Origin: Pyropia haitanensis
Lineage: Eukaryota; Rhodophyta; Bangiophyceae; Bangiales; Bangiaceae
Length of the DNA: 64,000 nucleotides
Reading direction: 5' to 3'
NCBI GenBank assembly: GCA_008729055.1
Contig: SDUX01000002.1
Span: 3,685,874-3,749,873, forward strand
In this document: piece after piece, positions 31,427-42,763 of the stretch
Layout of the letters: every line of letters starts with the position of its first letter
How positions within the stretch are numbered: position 1 is the stretch's first letter
Notes under the pieces: generated by a model
The model's database searches: none
What the model saw: the letters and a program-made list of their open reading frames with translations, nothing else
What the model was told of the DNA's origin: nothing
Program-made: the position numbers and the translations under genes

Positions 31427-31772
31427 GCCGCGCGGGCTGCGTCGCCGCGTCAGGGGCAGGGGAGGGGGGGGGGGGGGGGGTGTGGGGGGGATGAAGGAGG
31501 AACGGAAATGCGAGAAGCGGGGGGCAAAGCGGGGAAAAGTCGACCGGCCGCACCACCACGGTGTAGGCCCACACGGGGTGGCAGGGCGGTGGCGACGGGA
31601 CTTGGTCGGCGGCAGCGCGGGTCGAACGGGAAGACGAGCAAGCGCGGGCGGCAAAGGCGCCGGCGGCGTCCGAGCCCAGTTGGGAATCCGATGGGCGGAT
31701 CATTAGACAAAAAAAAGAAGTAGCCCCCCGAGAGCCGCGAAAGAAAGCACGAAAGGTGGCGCCACGTCTCGA

Positions 31773-34700
31773 TCATGAAAGCAGTGTCGCAGGAGAAAGC
31801 ACAAGAAAACACACGTCGTGGTCCTGGCTCCTCCTACGCTTCGCCAGCCCCGGCACGTCGAAAAAAAGAGACGCGGGCGAAAACGGCGGTGTCCCGCACA
31901 CGACTGGGAGCGCGTCAGCGCCGCCGCCCCGCAGGCGGGGATGGCGCGGCGACCCCCCCCCCCCCCCCGCGGGCGCGCCCCCCAGCGGCACGTGCGGCGT
32001 CCAGCGAATGCACGCCGGGTCGCACGGGAGGCCACGGGAGCCCATCTTGAGGTTCGCCACCCGCCGCAGCTCGACGACGTGCTGCCCCTCATAGTACTGG
32101 ATGAGGCCGAGCACCTGCAGCGTCGACACAATGTCGTCCGTCTTCATCATCGTCCGCGCCGAGATCTCCGTCACCGACAGGGCGGCGCCCGACTCGGCGC
32201 GGAGCAGGTCCACCAGCACCTGCGACCAGTAGCTGCGGTAGCCGAGGAGGCCCAAGTCGGACAGTGGCTTTTCCGGCGAGCCGACCTTGCCCTCCAGCTT
32301 GGATAGCTCGTACGAAAAGGCAATGAGGAACTTGCCGTAGCCCTTGCGCTGGTACGGCGGCAGCGTCAGGATGCACGCGACGTTGTAGTCCTCCTCCGAG
32401 TGCTTCTCCTTGGAAAAGTAGCCGACCAGGTGGGCGCCCCGCGCGTCGACCTCGCACATGATGTAAAACCAAAACGGGTCGACGTCGTAGTAGAGCGTCT
32501 TGTGGTCGAGGAACAGCTTGGCAATGTAGCACAGGTTCTGCGCGTACACCCGGTTGGACGCGCCGTCCACCTCAAACACCGACACGCCGCCGCGGCGGTA
32601 GATCTCCACCCCGGGCGGGTGCCGCAGGCCGCACCGCGCGGCGTGGCGGGCGAGCGCGCCGGGCGTGCGCGTAAACGAGAGGCAGTACTCGCACACGTAG
32701 AGCGTCGAGTAGTTGGCATACTCGGCGGGGAAGGGCGAGTAGTACCACGTGTCGATGCGCCAGCGGCCCAGCTGCAGCGTTTGCACGTTCTTCACCTTGG
32801 TCGCCTCCTCATGCTCCCGCTCCTCGGCCGTCTTTTCGTCCCGCCCCGCCCGGCCGCCGCCGGCGGTACCCGCCCCCGACCCGACGCCGCCGGCGCCACC
32901 GGCGCCGCCGCCGGTGGCGCCGCCCCCCTTGGACGCGTGCCGGCCACGCCGGCCAGGCGCGGCGGCCGCGACAGCCGCCCGGCCGTCGCCGCCGTCGGCT
33001 GCCGGCGACGCGCCGCGGCGCCCCCCCGCGCCCGCGCTGCGGCGGCGGCTGCGGTCCGCGCCCGCGGCGGCGGCCGCCCCGCCCCCCCCCGCGCGGCCGC
33101 GGCCGGCGGCACCGTCGGCGTCCCCCCCCCCCCCCCGCGCCCCCCCCCGCTTGCCCGCCACCGGCCGCCGGCGGCGGAGGGCGTCGAGGTCAAACCGGTG
33201 GAGCTCCACCCACTCGTCCAGCCGCCGGTTGAACCCCGCGTAGTGCACGTAGTACTCATAGTCGGGGGTGCCGGGCTTGAGCCGCCGCTCAATCACCTTG
33301 GCCTCGTGCACCTCCTCCCCGCGCCACGTGCACGGCACGACGGTGCCGATCGCGAGCGGCAGCACCACCTCGGCCAGGGGGGGGGAGCCCGCCGCGTCGC
33401 CGTTTGCACGCCCACCGGCGGCCGCGGCGGCGGCGGCGGCGGCACCGTCCTTGTCCCCGGGCGGGGGGGGGGTGCGCGGCGGGGACGCCGCCGACGCGGT
33501 GCCACGGCCGCCACCGCCGCCCCAGCCGCCGTTGCGCTCCCTGCCGCCGCGGCCGCCCTTGGCGGGCCGCGGCGGCCGGCCCGCGCTCCCCGCCCGCCGG
33601 CCGTCAGCGTCGCCCCCCCGGCCGCCGCCGCCGCCGCCGCCACCCCCACCCCCGTCCGCGCCGTCCGCGTCCTCCGCGTCATCGTCGTCGCCCGCCCGCC
33701 CGCGCGGGGTGACCGCCGCACCGCCCTTGCGCCGCAGGCCGCCACGGCCGCCGCCGCCACCGCTGCCACCGCCGCTGTCGCCAGCTGATCGCAGCGGCGA
33801 CGTGCCGCGGGCGGCCCGCGACCGCCCGCCGCCGCCGCCGCCACCCGCTTTGCCACTCGGGGAGGCGCGGCCGGCCGGGGCGGCCGCCGCGGCCGCCGCA
33901 GCCGCGCGCGGCCGCGGCGCACCCCCCGGCCGTGCCGCGCCGCCGCCGCCGTCCGCGCCCCCATCACCCTCCGCGTCATGGTCTGGCGGGGTGCCCCGGC
34001 GCGGCGCGGCGGCGGCACCACGGCGGCGGCCGGCCGCGGCGGCGTGCGCCGTCGGCGAGCGGGCGGGTGGCCGGCCAGGGCGGCGGGCGGGCTCGGCGGC
34101 GCCGCGCTTGCGCTCCCTGGACGCGTCGGCATCGTCGGCATCGTCGTCATCGGCGCCGTCGTCCACGTCCATGGCGTCCGCGGTCCGGTGGGCGGTGCGG
34201 CCACGGCCGGCACGGCTGCCGCCGCGGCCACCGCCGCCGCGGCCGCGGCCCGTCTCACCGCCGGCGGTTTCACTCTCCTCCTCCTCCTCCTCCTCCTCCT
34301 CCTCCTCCTCCTCCTCCTCTTCCTCCTCCTCCTCCTCCTCCTCCTCCTCGTCGTCGTCGTCGTCGTCTTCGTCCATCGCGTCGCCCCCTCCACCATTGTC
34401 GGCAGGGGCGTCAGAGTCGTCTTCCTCCTCCTCCTCTTCCTCTTCGTCGTCCTCCTCCTCCTCCTCAGTGACCACCTTTAGCCGGCTGCCGCGCCCCCCC
34501 CCCCCCCGCCGCGGCGGGGACGGCGGCGGGCTGGACGATTTGGTGTGCTCTGACCCAGACGAGCCATCCCGCCCGCCCCCCCTGCCGCCCTGCCGCGGAC
34601 GCCGGGCGGGGGAGGTGGGCGGCGACGACGACTCGACGGACGAGTCGAGGTCCACCGAGCCGGCCTTGCCCGCCGAGCCGGCGGAAGTGGACAAGCCCGC

Positions 34701-34802
34701 GTCGGACGCGTCGGTCGCTTCGGCGGATGACGACGAGTCCGCGTCCGAGTCGTCCGAGGCGGCGGTGGAGGACGACGGGGGGGAGGTGGAGCGGCCGGGC
34801 AT
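31773..34802 (-). CDS. ESA1: MYST-family histone acetyltransferase, ESA1/TIP60 type
   Basis: Nuclear lysine acetyltransferase expected in a NuA4-like complex (H4/H2A acetylation). Start is MPGRSTSPP (34802). Residues about 107-177 are nearly all Glu/Asp. A long Arg/Gly/Ala-rich linker follows. The Tudor-knot/chromo-barrel domain (VPCTWRGEEVHEAKV to DEWVELHRFD) is at about 489-540. The MYST C2HC zinc finger (CEYCLSF…HAARC) is at about 704-725. The catalytic domain includes FYIMCEVD, VGYFSKEKHSEEDYNVAC, the acetyl-CoA loop QRKGYG, catalytic Cys810 and Glu844, and the winged-helix end. Cys-Glu spacing (34) equals that of yeast Esa1. After KMGSRGLPCDPACIRWTPH the 16-C run at 31953-31968 probably shifts the frame to an earlier stop, so the printed C-terminal tail is doubtful. 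Confidence 0.93.
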   Translation of the reverse strand: MPGRSTSPPSSSTAASDDSDADSSSSAEATDASDAGLSTSAGSAGKAGSVDLDSSVESSSPPTSPARRPRQGGRGGGRDGSSGSEHTKSSSPPPSPPRRGGGGRGSRLKVVTEEEEEDDEEEEEEEEDDSDAPADNGGGGDAMDEDDDDDDEEEEEEEEEEEEEEEEEEEEEEEEESETAGGETGRGRGGGGRGGSRAGRGRTAHRTADAMDVDDGADDDDADDADASRERKRGAAEPARRPGRPPARSPTAHAAAAGRRRGAAAAPRRGTPPDHDAEGDGGADGGGGAARPGGAPRPRAAAAAAAAAPAGRASPSGKAGGGGGGGRSRAARGTSPLRSAGDSGGGSGGGGGRGGLRRKGGAAVTPRGRAGDDDDAEDADGADGGGGGGGGGGGRGGDADGRRAGSAGRPPRPAKGGRGGRERNGGWGGGGGRGTASAASPPRTPPPPGDKDGAAAAAAAAAGGRANGDAAGSPPLAEVVLPLAIGTVVPCTWRGEEVHEAKVIERRLKPGTPDYEYYVHYAGFNRRLDEWVELHRFDLDALRRRRPVAGKRGGARGGGGDADGAAGRGRAGGGGAAAAAGADRSRRRSAGAGGRRGASPAADGGDGRAAVAAAAPGRRGRHASKGGGATGGGAGGAGGVGSGAGTAGGGRAGRDEKTAEEREHEEATKVKNVQTLQLGRWRIDTWYYSPFPAEYANYSTLYVCEYCLSFTRTPGALARHAARCGLRHPPGVEIYRRGGVSVFEVDGASNRVYAQNLCYIAKLFLDHKTLYYDVDPFWFYIMCEVDARGAHLVGYFSKEKHSEEDYNVACILTLPPYQRKGYGKFLIAFSYELSKLEGKVGSPEKPLSDLGLLGYRSYWSQVLVDLLRAESGAALSVTEISARTMMKTDDIVSTLQVLGLIQYYEGQHVVELRRVANLKMGSRGLPCDPACIRWTPHVPLGGAPAGGGGGSPRHPRLRGGGADALPVVCGTPPFSPASLFFDVPGLAKRRRSQDHDVCFLVLSPATLLS
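34273..34350. repeat. (TCC)n microsatellite encoding poly-Glu of the acetyltransferase
   Basis: Almost pure TCC repeats on the plus strand (GAG on the coding strand), with adjacent TCG repeats giving Asp. It keeps the reading frame and encodes most of the acidic tract. Confidence 0.9.
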
Positions 34803-35251
34803 TGCGGGGGGCAGCGGGGGGGAAGGTGGGCGTCGGGCGGCGAGACAACCCTGCGAGCTGGCTTCCCAGGCCCCCCCAATGTGTCCGTCCAGAGGCGTAG
34901 TTGGCGGGTGGGGGTGGCTCACGTGCCCCCAAGGCAGGGACAAAGGGACGCCAGCATGCCCAGAGGACGTGGAGCGGCTGCGGATGACGCACCGCCCGGC
35001 CAGCGCGCGGGCAAAGGGACCGGCGCCAGCGAGGCCAGAGCGCCGCAACGGCAAGCGCGGATCCTCGCGCGCGTCCCGTCCCCCGTTTCTCTGCACAATT
35101 TGAAAAGAATCCGACTCCCATCGAATTTTCAAGTGCGGTAAATTGAGGTAGTGCTTTTCATGAGAAATAAGCAGAATACAACGTGGAGCAGAAGAACACA
35201 TTCACAAAGTGCACACGGGCGCCCGCCTCGTCTGGCCCCCCCCCCGCCTCA
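34803..35251. other. Intergenic region between the acetyltransferase start and the glutathione synthetase stop
   Basis: Contains the acetyltransferase promoter side; GC falls at 35095-35190. No gene recognised. Confidence 0.5.
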
Positions 35252-36993
35252 TCAGCGGACCAAGCGCACCGAGTCGAGCACCGCCACGCCCGCGGCGACC
35301 CCCCCGTCCTCCACGTCGGCCAGCTTGCTCCGCAGCAGCGTCCCCGACGTCTCGTTGATGGTCACCTCCCCCCCTGCGCGCTCCAGGTACACCCCAAAGA
35401 CGCCCAGCTCGCACACCAACTCGGCGGCCTGCGCCCGCCCGCCGCGGACGACCACGTTGGGCACCCGCACGGGCAGGATGCGGCGCATCAGCACCCAGCC
35501 GCCGCGCTCGACGGGGTCCATTCGCCGCAGCGCGGCCGCCACGTCCGCGCCGTACAGGTTGTTGCCGCCGCCCTCGCGCTGCGGCTTGAGCACCCACGCG
35601 CCCGCGTCGGCGGTCGCGGTCGCCGCGTTGGCGTCGCCATCGGGCCCCGGCGCCAGCGACAGCTGCGGCATAAACGTGGACCGCACCGCCGCGGCGTCGG
35701 CGGCGCCGAGGTGCCGCTCCACCTCGCCGGCAGCGGTGAGCACCTGCTGCACCTTCTTCGTGCCGACCAGCTGCGCCCCGACCGTCGGCACGGCGATCGC
35801 GTCGCTGGCGTGCAGCGCCGCGCGCGCCGCCCACTCCGCGTCGGTCGGGTAGTCGTCGGGGGTGTAGCCCGCGCGGAAGTACGCCACCGACACCCGGTAC
35901 GCGGTGACCGCCGTCGCCCACTGGCCGCCCGCGCCCGCCACCGCCGCCGCCGCCGCCTCGTCGGTCGGCAGCCGCACGACGAGCGCGTTGGTGGCGGCGT
36001 CGACGGTGCCCCACGCGGCGAGCTGCGCCAGGCTCAGCCGCTGCAGCGGCACCGCCCCGCCCGTCGCACGCAGGAGCGCCAGCCCCAGCAGCGTCTGGTC
36101 GTACACGTTGCGCTCGCCCGGCTGGACGACCACCACGGGCAGGGCGGGGAGGCCGCCGTCCACGCCTCGCGCCGCGTCGTCGGCAATGTACGCGGCGTGG
36201 CCGGCGGCGAGGCCCGCGGCGAGCCGCGCCTCCACGTCGTTGGGCGGCAGGTCGTCGGCGGTGACGCCGGGCGGGCCCAGCCCCGCCGCGACCGTCAACG
36301 CGTGGACGTCGCGCACGCGGGCGCCGAGGCAGCCAAACGAGGCGGCCATCGTGTTGAGCTCCACCTGGCAGAGCGTCGGCGCGGGGGGGGACCCGGCCGC
36401 GGGGGGGTCCTGGATAAAGTAGTCATACCGATAGAGGCCGAGCGCCGCGGGCGGGGCCACTCGGAATGCGGGTGGCAACGGCGACGGCGGCGGCGCCACG
36501 GGGGAGGTGTAGAGCTCGAGCAGGCGGCGGGTAAAGGCATCGCCCTCCACGACCTGCTTGAGATGCCTGCGGTCGCAAAGGACGCAGGCAGCCGGGTGAA
36601 TGGGATAGTCACGCAGGCGCAGCAGGTACGGCCACCAACACGTAGACGACGCAAGTCAGTGCCCGCAGACACACTGGCAGCAGGTCGCTCGGTGGTCAGG
36701 ACTCCCCTTACCAATGGTCCCTGACCTGATCAAACAGTGCAGGAAAACAAAGGTATCCGCCCCCCCCCCTCCCACGACACCGCCGCGCCCGCACAGTGTC
36801 GCCGCCGTCGCCACTCCCCGCCTCCCCCCCCCCTTCCCCCCAACGCACTTGGTCAGAAACGGCGCATCCGCGGCGAGCGCGTGGACCAGCCGGTTGAGCG
36901 CGGGCGTCACGGCCATGGCTGTCTCGTACGCATCGGCGCGTACCGCCGACGGCCACGCCGTCAACGGCGCGTGCATCATGGTCGGCGGGGGCC

Positions 36994-37033
<40 letters not shown>

Positions 37034-37234
37034 GTCGGCGCCCGCGCCGTCGGCCGCGTCAGCCGCCGGCGCAGCGGCGGCGGCCGCCGCCGCGGGGACG
37101 GGCGCGGCCATCACCACCCCCGCCGTCGACGCGTGGACGGCGGTGAGGGCGGCGAGCGCGGCGACCGTCGCGGTGCTGGGGGGGAAGGCCGCCGCCGCCG
37201 CCGCCGCCGGCGGGGAGGGGGGAGACCCCGCCAT
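35252..37234 (-). CDS. GSH2: Eukaryotic-type glutathione synthetase
   Basis: ATP-grasp enzyme joining gamma-glutamylcysteine and glycine. Exon 1 ends at 36849 (HAPLTAWPSAVR, ALNRLVHALAADAPFLT). The 282-nt intron 36567-36848 has gtgcgt and ccgcag ends; joining restores FLTKHLKQVVEGDAFTRRLL. Exon 2 (36566-35252) carries LYRYDYFI, the substrate segment QVELNTMAASFG, YFRAGYTPDDYP, GTKKVQQVL, the ATP-binding glycine-rich loop KPQREGGGNNLYG and the C-terminal INETSGTLLRSK with GGVAAGVAVLDS. All are in family order. The N-terminus before HAPLTAW is Ala-rich low complexity. I take Met at 37234, but 37111 and 36979 are alternatives, and a plastid or mitochondrial presequence cannot be excluded. Confidence 0.9.
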
Positions 37235-38296
37235 CGTGGCGGCCGGCCGGCCGGCAGGGGGCCACAGGTGGCGGGGGTGGCGATGCTGCCGCCGCCGCCC
37301 GCGGGGGGGGGGGGCCGCTGCGCCCACGCCGCGGCCGCCGCCGCCGCGCCGCGGCTGCCGCCGGCAGCAGAGGGCGACGCCCGGAACGGCAAACGCGAGC
37401 ACCGCCGCCGTCGCCGCGCCTGACGACTGGCAAACAGGGGGGGCGGGGGTGGAGGGCGGAGGGGGGGGGGATGAGCTCTTGTCCTGCCCAACGCGGCGAC
37501 CGATGGAGCGGGTCACGGCGGGGGGCGTTGACCTGACAAGCACCATGGAGGTTGGCGGCGCGGATGGAAGGATAGCCGTTGAGCAAGCGCGCCGCGAACG
37601 CCGCTGGTTGATCCGTCGTCTGCAGAGATCGAAGAAATTGTCGGTCCATCCATCAAGAGGTGTCAGCCTTCCATCGCGCAGCCGATCCGACCCCGCGCCA
37701 CACGCCCGGCACGGCTGCAGAACCCTACTAGCCAGCTGGTGCGGAGGTGGAGGCTGTAGCTCGAGTGCCAGCGCGGGACTGCCCATCTCCCTGCCGTGCA
37801 CCTCTGGCCGTCGTTGGTGTGTTTGGCAGGCGCAGCCGGCGGTGGCGACGGACGTACTTTCCCGCCGCGTGGGGGTTTCCCCACCGCGACGCAACCGTCC
37901 GTGCTGCCGGCGACAGCGGCAAGGTGCCGCCCCCGTCGCCGGCGGCGGCGGCCCTCCCGGAGCGGCCGCTTCCCTCCCTATCGGCTGTGCTCCGCGCCGG
38001 TCTAATTTAATCATGGCCGCCCGGCCGTCCACGGCGGTGCCGGCACCGGCGGGCTCCGCCCGCGCGCCCCCAGCGCTAGCGCATGGTCGGCGCCCTCACA
38101 GTAAGACACCCGCCCACACTGGCGGCCACTGCCGCCTCTCCCCCCCCCCCTCGCTCGCTTTTCGCCGCGCACCGCGACAGCACCTCTGGCCTCCTACCCC
38201 ACCCCGCCTCACCCCGTGGCACCCCCCTTCGCCGCCTGTGCCCTCTGCCACCCCCCCAATGAACAGAAAACTCCCCCGAAACCACACCCGGGTGGC
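37235..38296. other. Intergenic region upstream of glutathione synthetase
   Basis: GC-rich to 37500 with G- and C-runs, then mixed. It holds the promoter of the minus-strand glutathione synthetase gene and the 3' side of the membrane-protein gene. No gene recognised. Confidence 0.4.
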
Positions 38297-39374
38297 CTAC
38301 CCAAACGCCTCCTCCCGGCGCCCCCTCCGCAGCCGGAGGTAGTGGTTGAACAGCAGCGCAAAGCCGCCGCCGAGCACGTAAAACGCGGCGCCATTGACGA
38401 TGGGCAGGAGGACGACGTACAGCCAGCTCATGCCGACGAGCGCGGCGCCCAGCAGGTGGGGGGGTATGGACACGGTGGGTGCGCCCGCCCGACGCGGTCC
38501 AAGCGGGGGGGGGGTGCCGGCGCGCCCGGCGTTGGGGGGGGGGGCGCCCGCCCCGCCGCCGCTGCCGCTACGGCTACCGCTACTGCCGCTGCTTTCACTA
38601 CCGCTGCCACTACTGCTCGCACCGCTGCTGACGCCGCCGCCGCCGCCGCTGTCGCTGCCGCTGTCACTGTCGCCCCCGCCCGCCGCGCCGCCGGCCGCAT
38701 CGTCCCCCGCAATGGCCCAGCCGACGCGCGATGGCGCATCCGTCCCCCCCCACAGCCAGCTGCGCAGGCGGGCAACGCCCCACCCCCCTGCTCCAGGCCA
38801 CCCACCGGCCCCACCTCCCGGCCCGCCCCCCCCCCACCGCCCACCAGCCCCTGCCGCCACGCAAGGGTGGCGGTCAGGGGCTTGATGGTCAACTCCTGGT
38901 CACGCCCCCCCCCAGTGACGCCGCCGCCGCCGCTGCCGCTGCCGCCGCCGCCTATACCGTCCCCCCAGCCTGGACCCCCAGGGCGGCCCCTCCCACCCCC
39001 ACCCCGCCCCACCCGCTCGCCCCGAAAGTTGTAGGGTGCCGCGGCGACGAGGAGCCCCCGCGGGAGGGCCACCCCAAGGAGCTCGCCGAGGAGCCCCCCG
39101 CCGACAACATAGCCGCCAAGGTCTTGCTCCTGCGAGACGGCAAAGTGGGCGACCGCGAGGAGCACCGCCGCGGCGAGCGCGAGCCCGTACAGCGCGCCCT
39201 GCACGCCCGCCCAGCGGGCGACAGAGCCAACCGGCAACGGCGACAGCATCACGCGCAGCGTCCACCCCGGGGGGCGAGGGGGGCGACCGCCCCGCTCCCG
39301 GTGCCGGTGGCGGCCACCACCGCCGCCACCGCCGCCGCCACCGCCATGCCCACCGCCGCCGCCACCGCCGTTGA

Positions 39375-39411
<37 letters not shown>

Positions 39412-39766
39412 CCCACCGGCCGCCCGGTCACTACCGCGCGAGCGGCGCCCCCCCCCCCCACTCCGCCCCCCCCCCCACTCCGCCCCCCCCCCTGCCAGCC
39501 GGAGCGCCGCTGACCGTGACGGGCAGCGGCGGCGGGAGGCCCAGCTCCGCCTGCGCCGCGCGCAGCGCGTCGGCGTGCACCTCGGTCGCGACGAGCGCGG
39601 CGTGGAGCGCCGCGGCGGCCGCCTCGGGGTGCGCCACTGCAAGCGGGCTCAACGGCACCGCGCCGGGGCCAGTGCCGGGGGCGGTCAGCCGGTAGCCCGC
39701 GTACAGGTGTGTCGCCACCGCCGAGGCGGTGTCGACATCGTCCACGGGGGGGCGGCGGCGCGCCAT
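38297..39766 (-). CDS. Predicted multi-pass membrane protein, frame broken at G-runs
   Basis: Not recognised. The N-terminus MARRRPPVDDVDTASAVATH (39766) leads into an Ala-rich helical part (EAAAAALHAALVATEVHADA). Hydrophobic segments follow in two frames: LYGLALAAAVLLAVAHFAV and YVVGGGLLGELLGVALPRG. The C-terminal segments are LLGAALVGMSWLYVVLLP and FYVLGGGFALLFNHYLRL, then a basic tail RRGRREEAFG before the stop at 38297. Frame changes are needed at G/C runs between about 39440 and 39490 and at about 38500-38540. Gly-rich and Ser-rich loops connect the membrane helices. The order of hydrophobic segments in one direction supports a single gene. Exon structure is uncertain. Confidence 0.5.
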
Positions 39767-41482
39767 GGTTGGAGGCGCCCCAGGTGCAGACGGGGCTGAC
39801 CCAGGCCGCGTAGCGCCACGGCGGAGCCGAGGGTGAGAAGAGTGGAGGGGGAGGGGGAGGGGGGGGAGCCTTGAAGAAGGATGCGAGAAACGACCAAAGG
39901 GCAGCGCGTCCAGGCGTCGTGGCCAACCGGGGGCAGGGACCAACAAACTCCCGTGGGCGGTAGGCAGCAGTGGGTGCACGGAGAGCGGTGAGCCGATACG
40001 GTTCTCAAGCGGAGCCAAGGTAGGGGGTCACCCCACTGTCGCAGCCGCCGCGACGCGTCGCACGCCGTCGAGCAGCGGGACGGCGGGGCGGGCGGGCGAC
40101 GCCCCTCCGCGTGTGACGCCGGCGGTCCGCGCCTGCCGGCACACGCGGGGTGGGTGCTCCGTCAAGGGGTGGGGCCCCACCACCAGCCCAAGGTGATGAC
40201 GGATTTACGATAGAGCGTCAATACAGGTGACATGTACAATTATGCTCTCGTGGAGACAGGCCGATTCACAAGTAAGTTGGTGGGGTGAAATTGGTGCGTA
40301 CGCTCTGACGACGTTCGGAGCGTGGCTCACGGGCGCGTGCTCTTCCGCTGCCGGGCTGCCTCTCAACTACGACGCTAAATCAGCCGCCTACACCCGCCTG
40401 CAGCACAGCCGCAGGTCCACACTAGTTATCATCTGCGCCTTTCTCCCCTTTGCAGTATCCCTTAGTGCTCCCGAAAGGATTGGCGGTGGTGTTTCTTTGG
40501 TGGGATGGTGAGTGTCTTGGCGCGAGTGCCGCGACAGCAGCAGACAGTTGCTCCCGTTTTGCGCTCCATGGAAAGGGAAGCCATCACCTGTTTGACTCCA
40601 ACAACATGGAATAGGGAATCACGTTGAGGGGCGCTCATTTGCCTCCAGAGCGCGTATCGGCGGCAAACCGCAGCTGAAACAGTGTGAATGGCTGCGCTTG
40701 GTCTGTGCTTGACGCGGCAGCGGTACTGGAGGGACTTGAAGGGGACGATGCCGCTTGCTCCGCCTGACACGGGCTGCGCTGGGTGAGAGGTGTTCTTCTG
40801 TCTTTGGCGGGCCTGGTTGCATCCCCTCCGAGGACACAGTTTTTTCGCCTCTTCTCTCGGTTTGACCTTCTGTTTCTCTCTTGCTCCTCAGGAACCAATC
40901 AGATCCACGGCTGGGGTTTCGAAAAGTGTTCACGAGCTCAAGCCCCCTTCTTTTTTCACTCTTCGTGTACTGCTGATCGACTTCTCTTTCATGGCTGGAT
41001 CATCTGCATCGGGTGGTTGCCCCCCCAGCCTGGATCCTTTTGGCCTGTGGCGGCGCGCCAATCAGCTGCGGGGCTGTGCGAGCATCAGCCCCCCCGCGCA
41101 CCGCCCTGGCCATGTGGCGCACGTGATTGGCCAAACGGCGGGCTCGTCGAGTGAAGTGAGGTGAAGAGGCCGCGGACCGATGCAACTGAGAAGGGGCTCT
41201 GTCGGAGAGATTGCCCATCCGCGAAAGGGGCGCGCGTGCGCCGCGGGCCCGCGGCGGGCCAACGCGTGTGGCGGTGGCAGCAGCAGCCGTGGTGGCCGGA
41301 TCCTCCCGTCAATCGGTGGAGCATCCACTGCATCGGCCACGCGTGTCCCCAGCCGCCACACCCCGTCCGCGCTCGCGACCAGCTACATCAGGTCCTGTCT
41401 CCCCGCGTGGCTGCCCGTCCCTTTTGCGTCGTCGTCCCTCGGGCCTCCTTTCCAACCGCCGCACTCCCTGCGGCTCACCATT
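39767..41482. other. Promoter side of the T-protein gene and unassigned sequence
   Basis: No gene recognised at 39767-40880. The last 600 bp lie upstream of the glycine-cleavage gene and contain three CCAAT boxes. A plus-strand frame at 40227-40511 lacks any family feature. Confidence 0.45.
40894..41135 (+). promoter_or_regulatory. Three CCAAT boxes upstream of the T-protein gene
   Basis: accaatca near 40894, gccaatca near 41058 and the inverted tgattggc near 41127 lie 350-590 bp before the start codon. CCAAT boxes bind NF-Y in eukaryotes; use here is inferred. Confidence 0.4.
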
Positions 41483-42763
41483 ATGGCGTCTGCTCTGTCC
41501 GCTCCGGTCTGGTCGGCGATGCGCGCCGCGACGGTGGCGGCCGCCGCCCGCGGTGCCGCCCGGTCGCCCGCTGCCGCGGCGGCGGCGGTGGCGACCGCGT
41601 CGACGCCTCGGCGGCACATGTCCTCTGAGGCCCTCAAGCGCACCGTGCTGCACGACTTTCACGAGTCCCATGGCGGCAAGATGGTGCCGTTTGCCGGCTA
41701 CTCCATGCCCGTCCAGTACTCGTCCGAGGGCATCAAGGCATCCCACCTGTGGGTGCGCTCGTCGGCGGGCCTCTTTGACGTGAGCCACATGGGCCAGGTC
41801 CGCCTTCGTGGCAAGGACGCGGTGCCGTGGCTGGAGGGCCTCGTTGTTGCGGACGTGGCCGGTCTGGCGCCTGGCACGGGCACGCTGTCGGTGCTGACCA
41901 CCGAGTCTGGGGGTATCATCGACGACACCATTATCAGCAACCTTGGTGACGGCTCCATCGGCATGGTCATCAACGCGGGGTGCAAGGACAAGGACCTGGC
42001 GCACATGCGGGAGCACCTCTCCGCTGCGCGGGCGGCGGGCAAAGACGTGGACCTCGAGGTCCTCGACGAATCGGCGCTGCTGGCGCTGCAAGGACCCAAG
42101 GCGGCCTCCGTGCTAGCGGAGCTGGCCCCCTCCCTGAACCTGTCGACGATGGCGTTTATGTCGTCTGCGGCGGCGGACGTGGCGGGCATCCCCTGCCACG
42201 TCACCCGGTGTGGGTACACGGGGGAGGACGGCTTTGAGATTTCCGTGGACAATTCCCAGGCGGTTGCCCTGACAGAAGCGCTGTTGGCCAACGAGGCCGT
42301 CCACGCCGCCGGGCTGGGTGCCCGCGACTCGCTGCGCCTCGAGGCGGGCCTGTGCCTGTACGGCAATGACATTGACGAGACGACGTCGCCGGTGGAGGCG
42401 GCGCTGACCTGGACGATTGGCAAGCGGCGGCGTGCTGAGGGCGGCGGCTTCCTCGGTGACACCGTCATCATGAAGCAGCTGGCCGACGGCATCACGCGCC
42501 GGCGCATGACGTTTGTGGTGGAGAAGGGGGCGCCCCCGCGCGGCCACGAGAAGATCCTCAACGAGGCGGGTGAGGAGGTGGGGGAGGTCACGTCGGGCGG
42601 CTGGGGACCGACGGCCGGCAAGGCCCTCGGCATGGGCTACGCCAAGAAGCCGTTTAACAAGACGGGCACGAAGCTGATCATTCCGCTGCGCGGCAAGGAG
42701 GTGGCCATTCAGGTGGTCAAGTCACCGGTCGTGAAGACCAGCTACTTCAGCCTGACGGGCTAA
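41483..42763 (+). CDS. GCST: Aminomethyltransferase, T-protein of the glycine cleavage system, mitochondrial
   Basis: Transfers the methylene group of glycine from the H-protein lipoyl arm to tetrahydrofolate, releasing ammonia. The single exon encodes 426 aa. Residues 1-49 are Ala/Arg-rich with few acids and end at TPRRHMSS, a typical mitochondrial presequence. Then come DFHESHGGKMVPFAGYSMPV, LFDVSHMGQV, GGIIDDTIIS (with the folate-site Asp), ALQGPKA, TRCGYTGEDGFEI, GARDSLRLEAGLCLYG and WTIGKRRR. The C-terminal barrel has TSGGWGPTAGKALGMGY. All motifs are in the order of eukaryotic T-proteins and the length is normal. No frameshifts. In a photosynthetic cell it serves photorespiration. The start is chosen because the presequence begins there. 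Confidence 0.96.
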   Translation: MASALSAPVWSAMRAATVAAAARGAARSPAAAAAAVATASTPRRHMSSEALKRTVLHDFHESHGGKMVPFAGYSMPVQYSSEGIKASHLWVRSSAGLFDVSHMGQVRLRGKDAVPWLEGLVVADVAGLAPGTGTLSVLTTESGGIIDDTIISNLGDGSIGMVINAGCKDKDLAHMREHLSAARAAGKDVDLEVLDESALLALQGPKAASVLAELAPSLNLSTMAFMSSAAADVAGIPCHVTRCGYTGEDGFEISVDNSQAVALTEALLANEAVHAAGLGARDSLRLEAGLCLYGNDIDETTSPVEAALTWTIGKRRRAEGGGFLGDTVIMKQLADGITRRRMTFVVEKGAPPRGHEKILNEAGEEVGEVTSGGWGPTAGKALGMGYAKKPFNKTGTKLIIPLRGKEVAIQVVKSPVVKTSYFSLTG

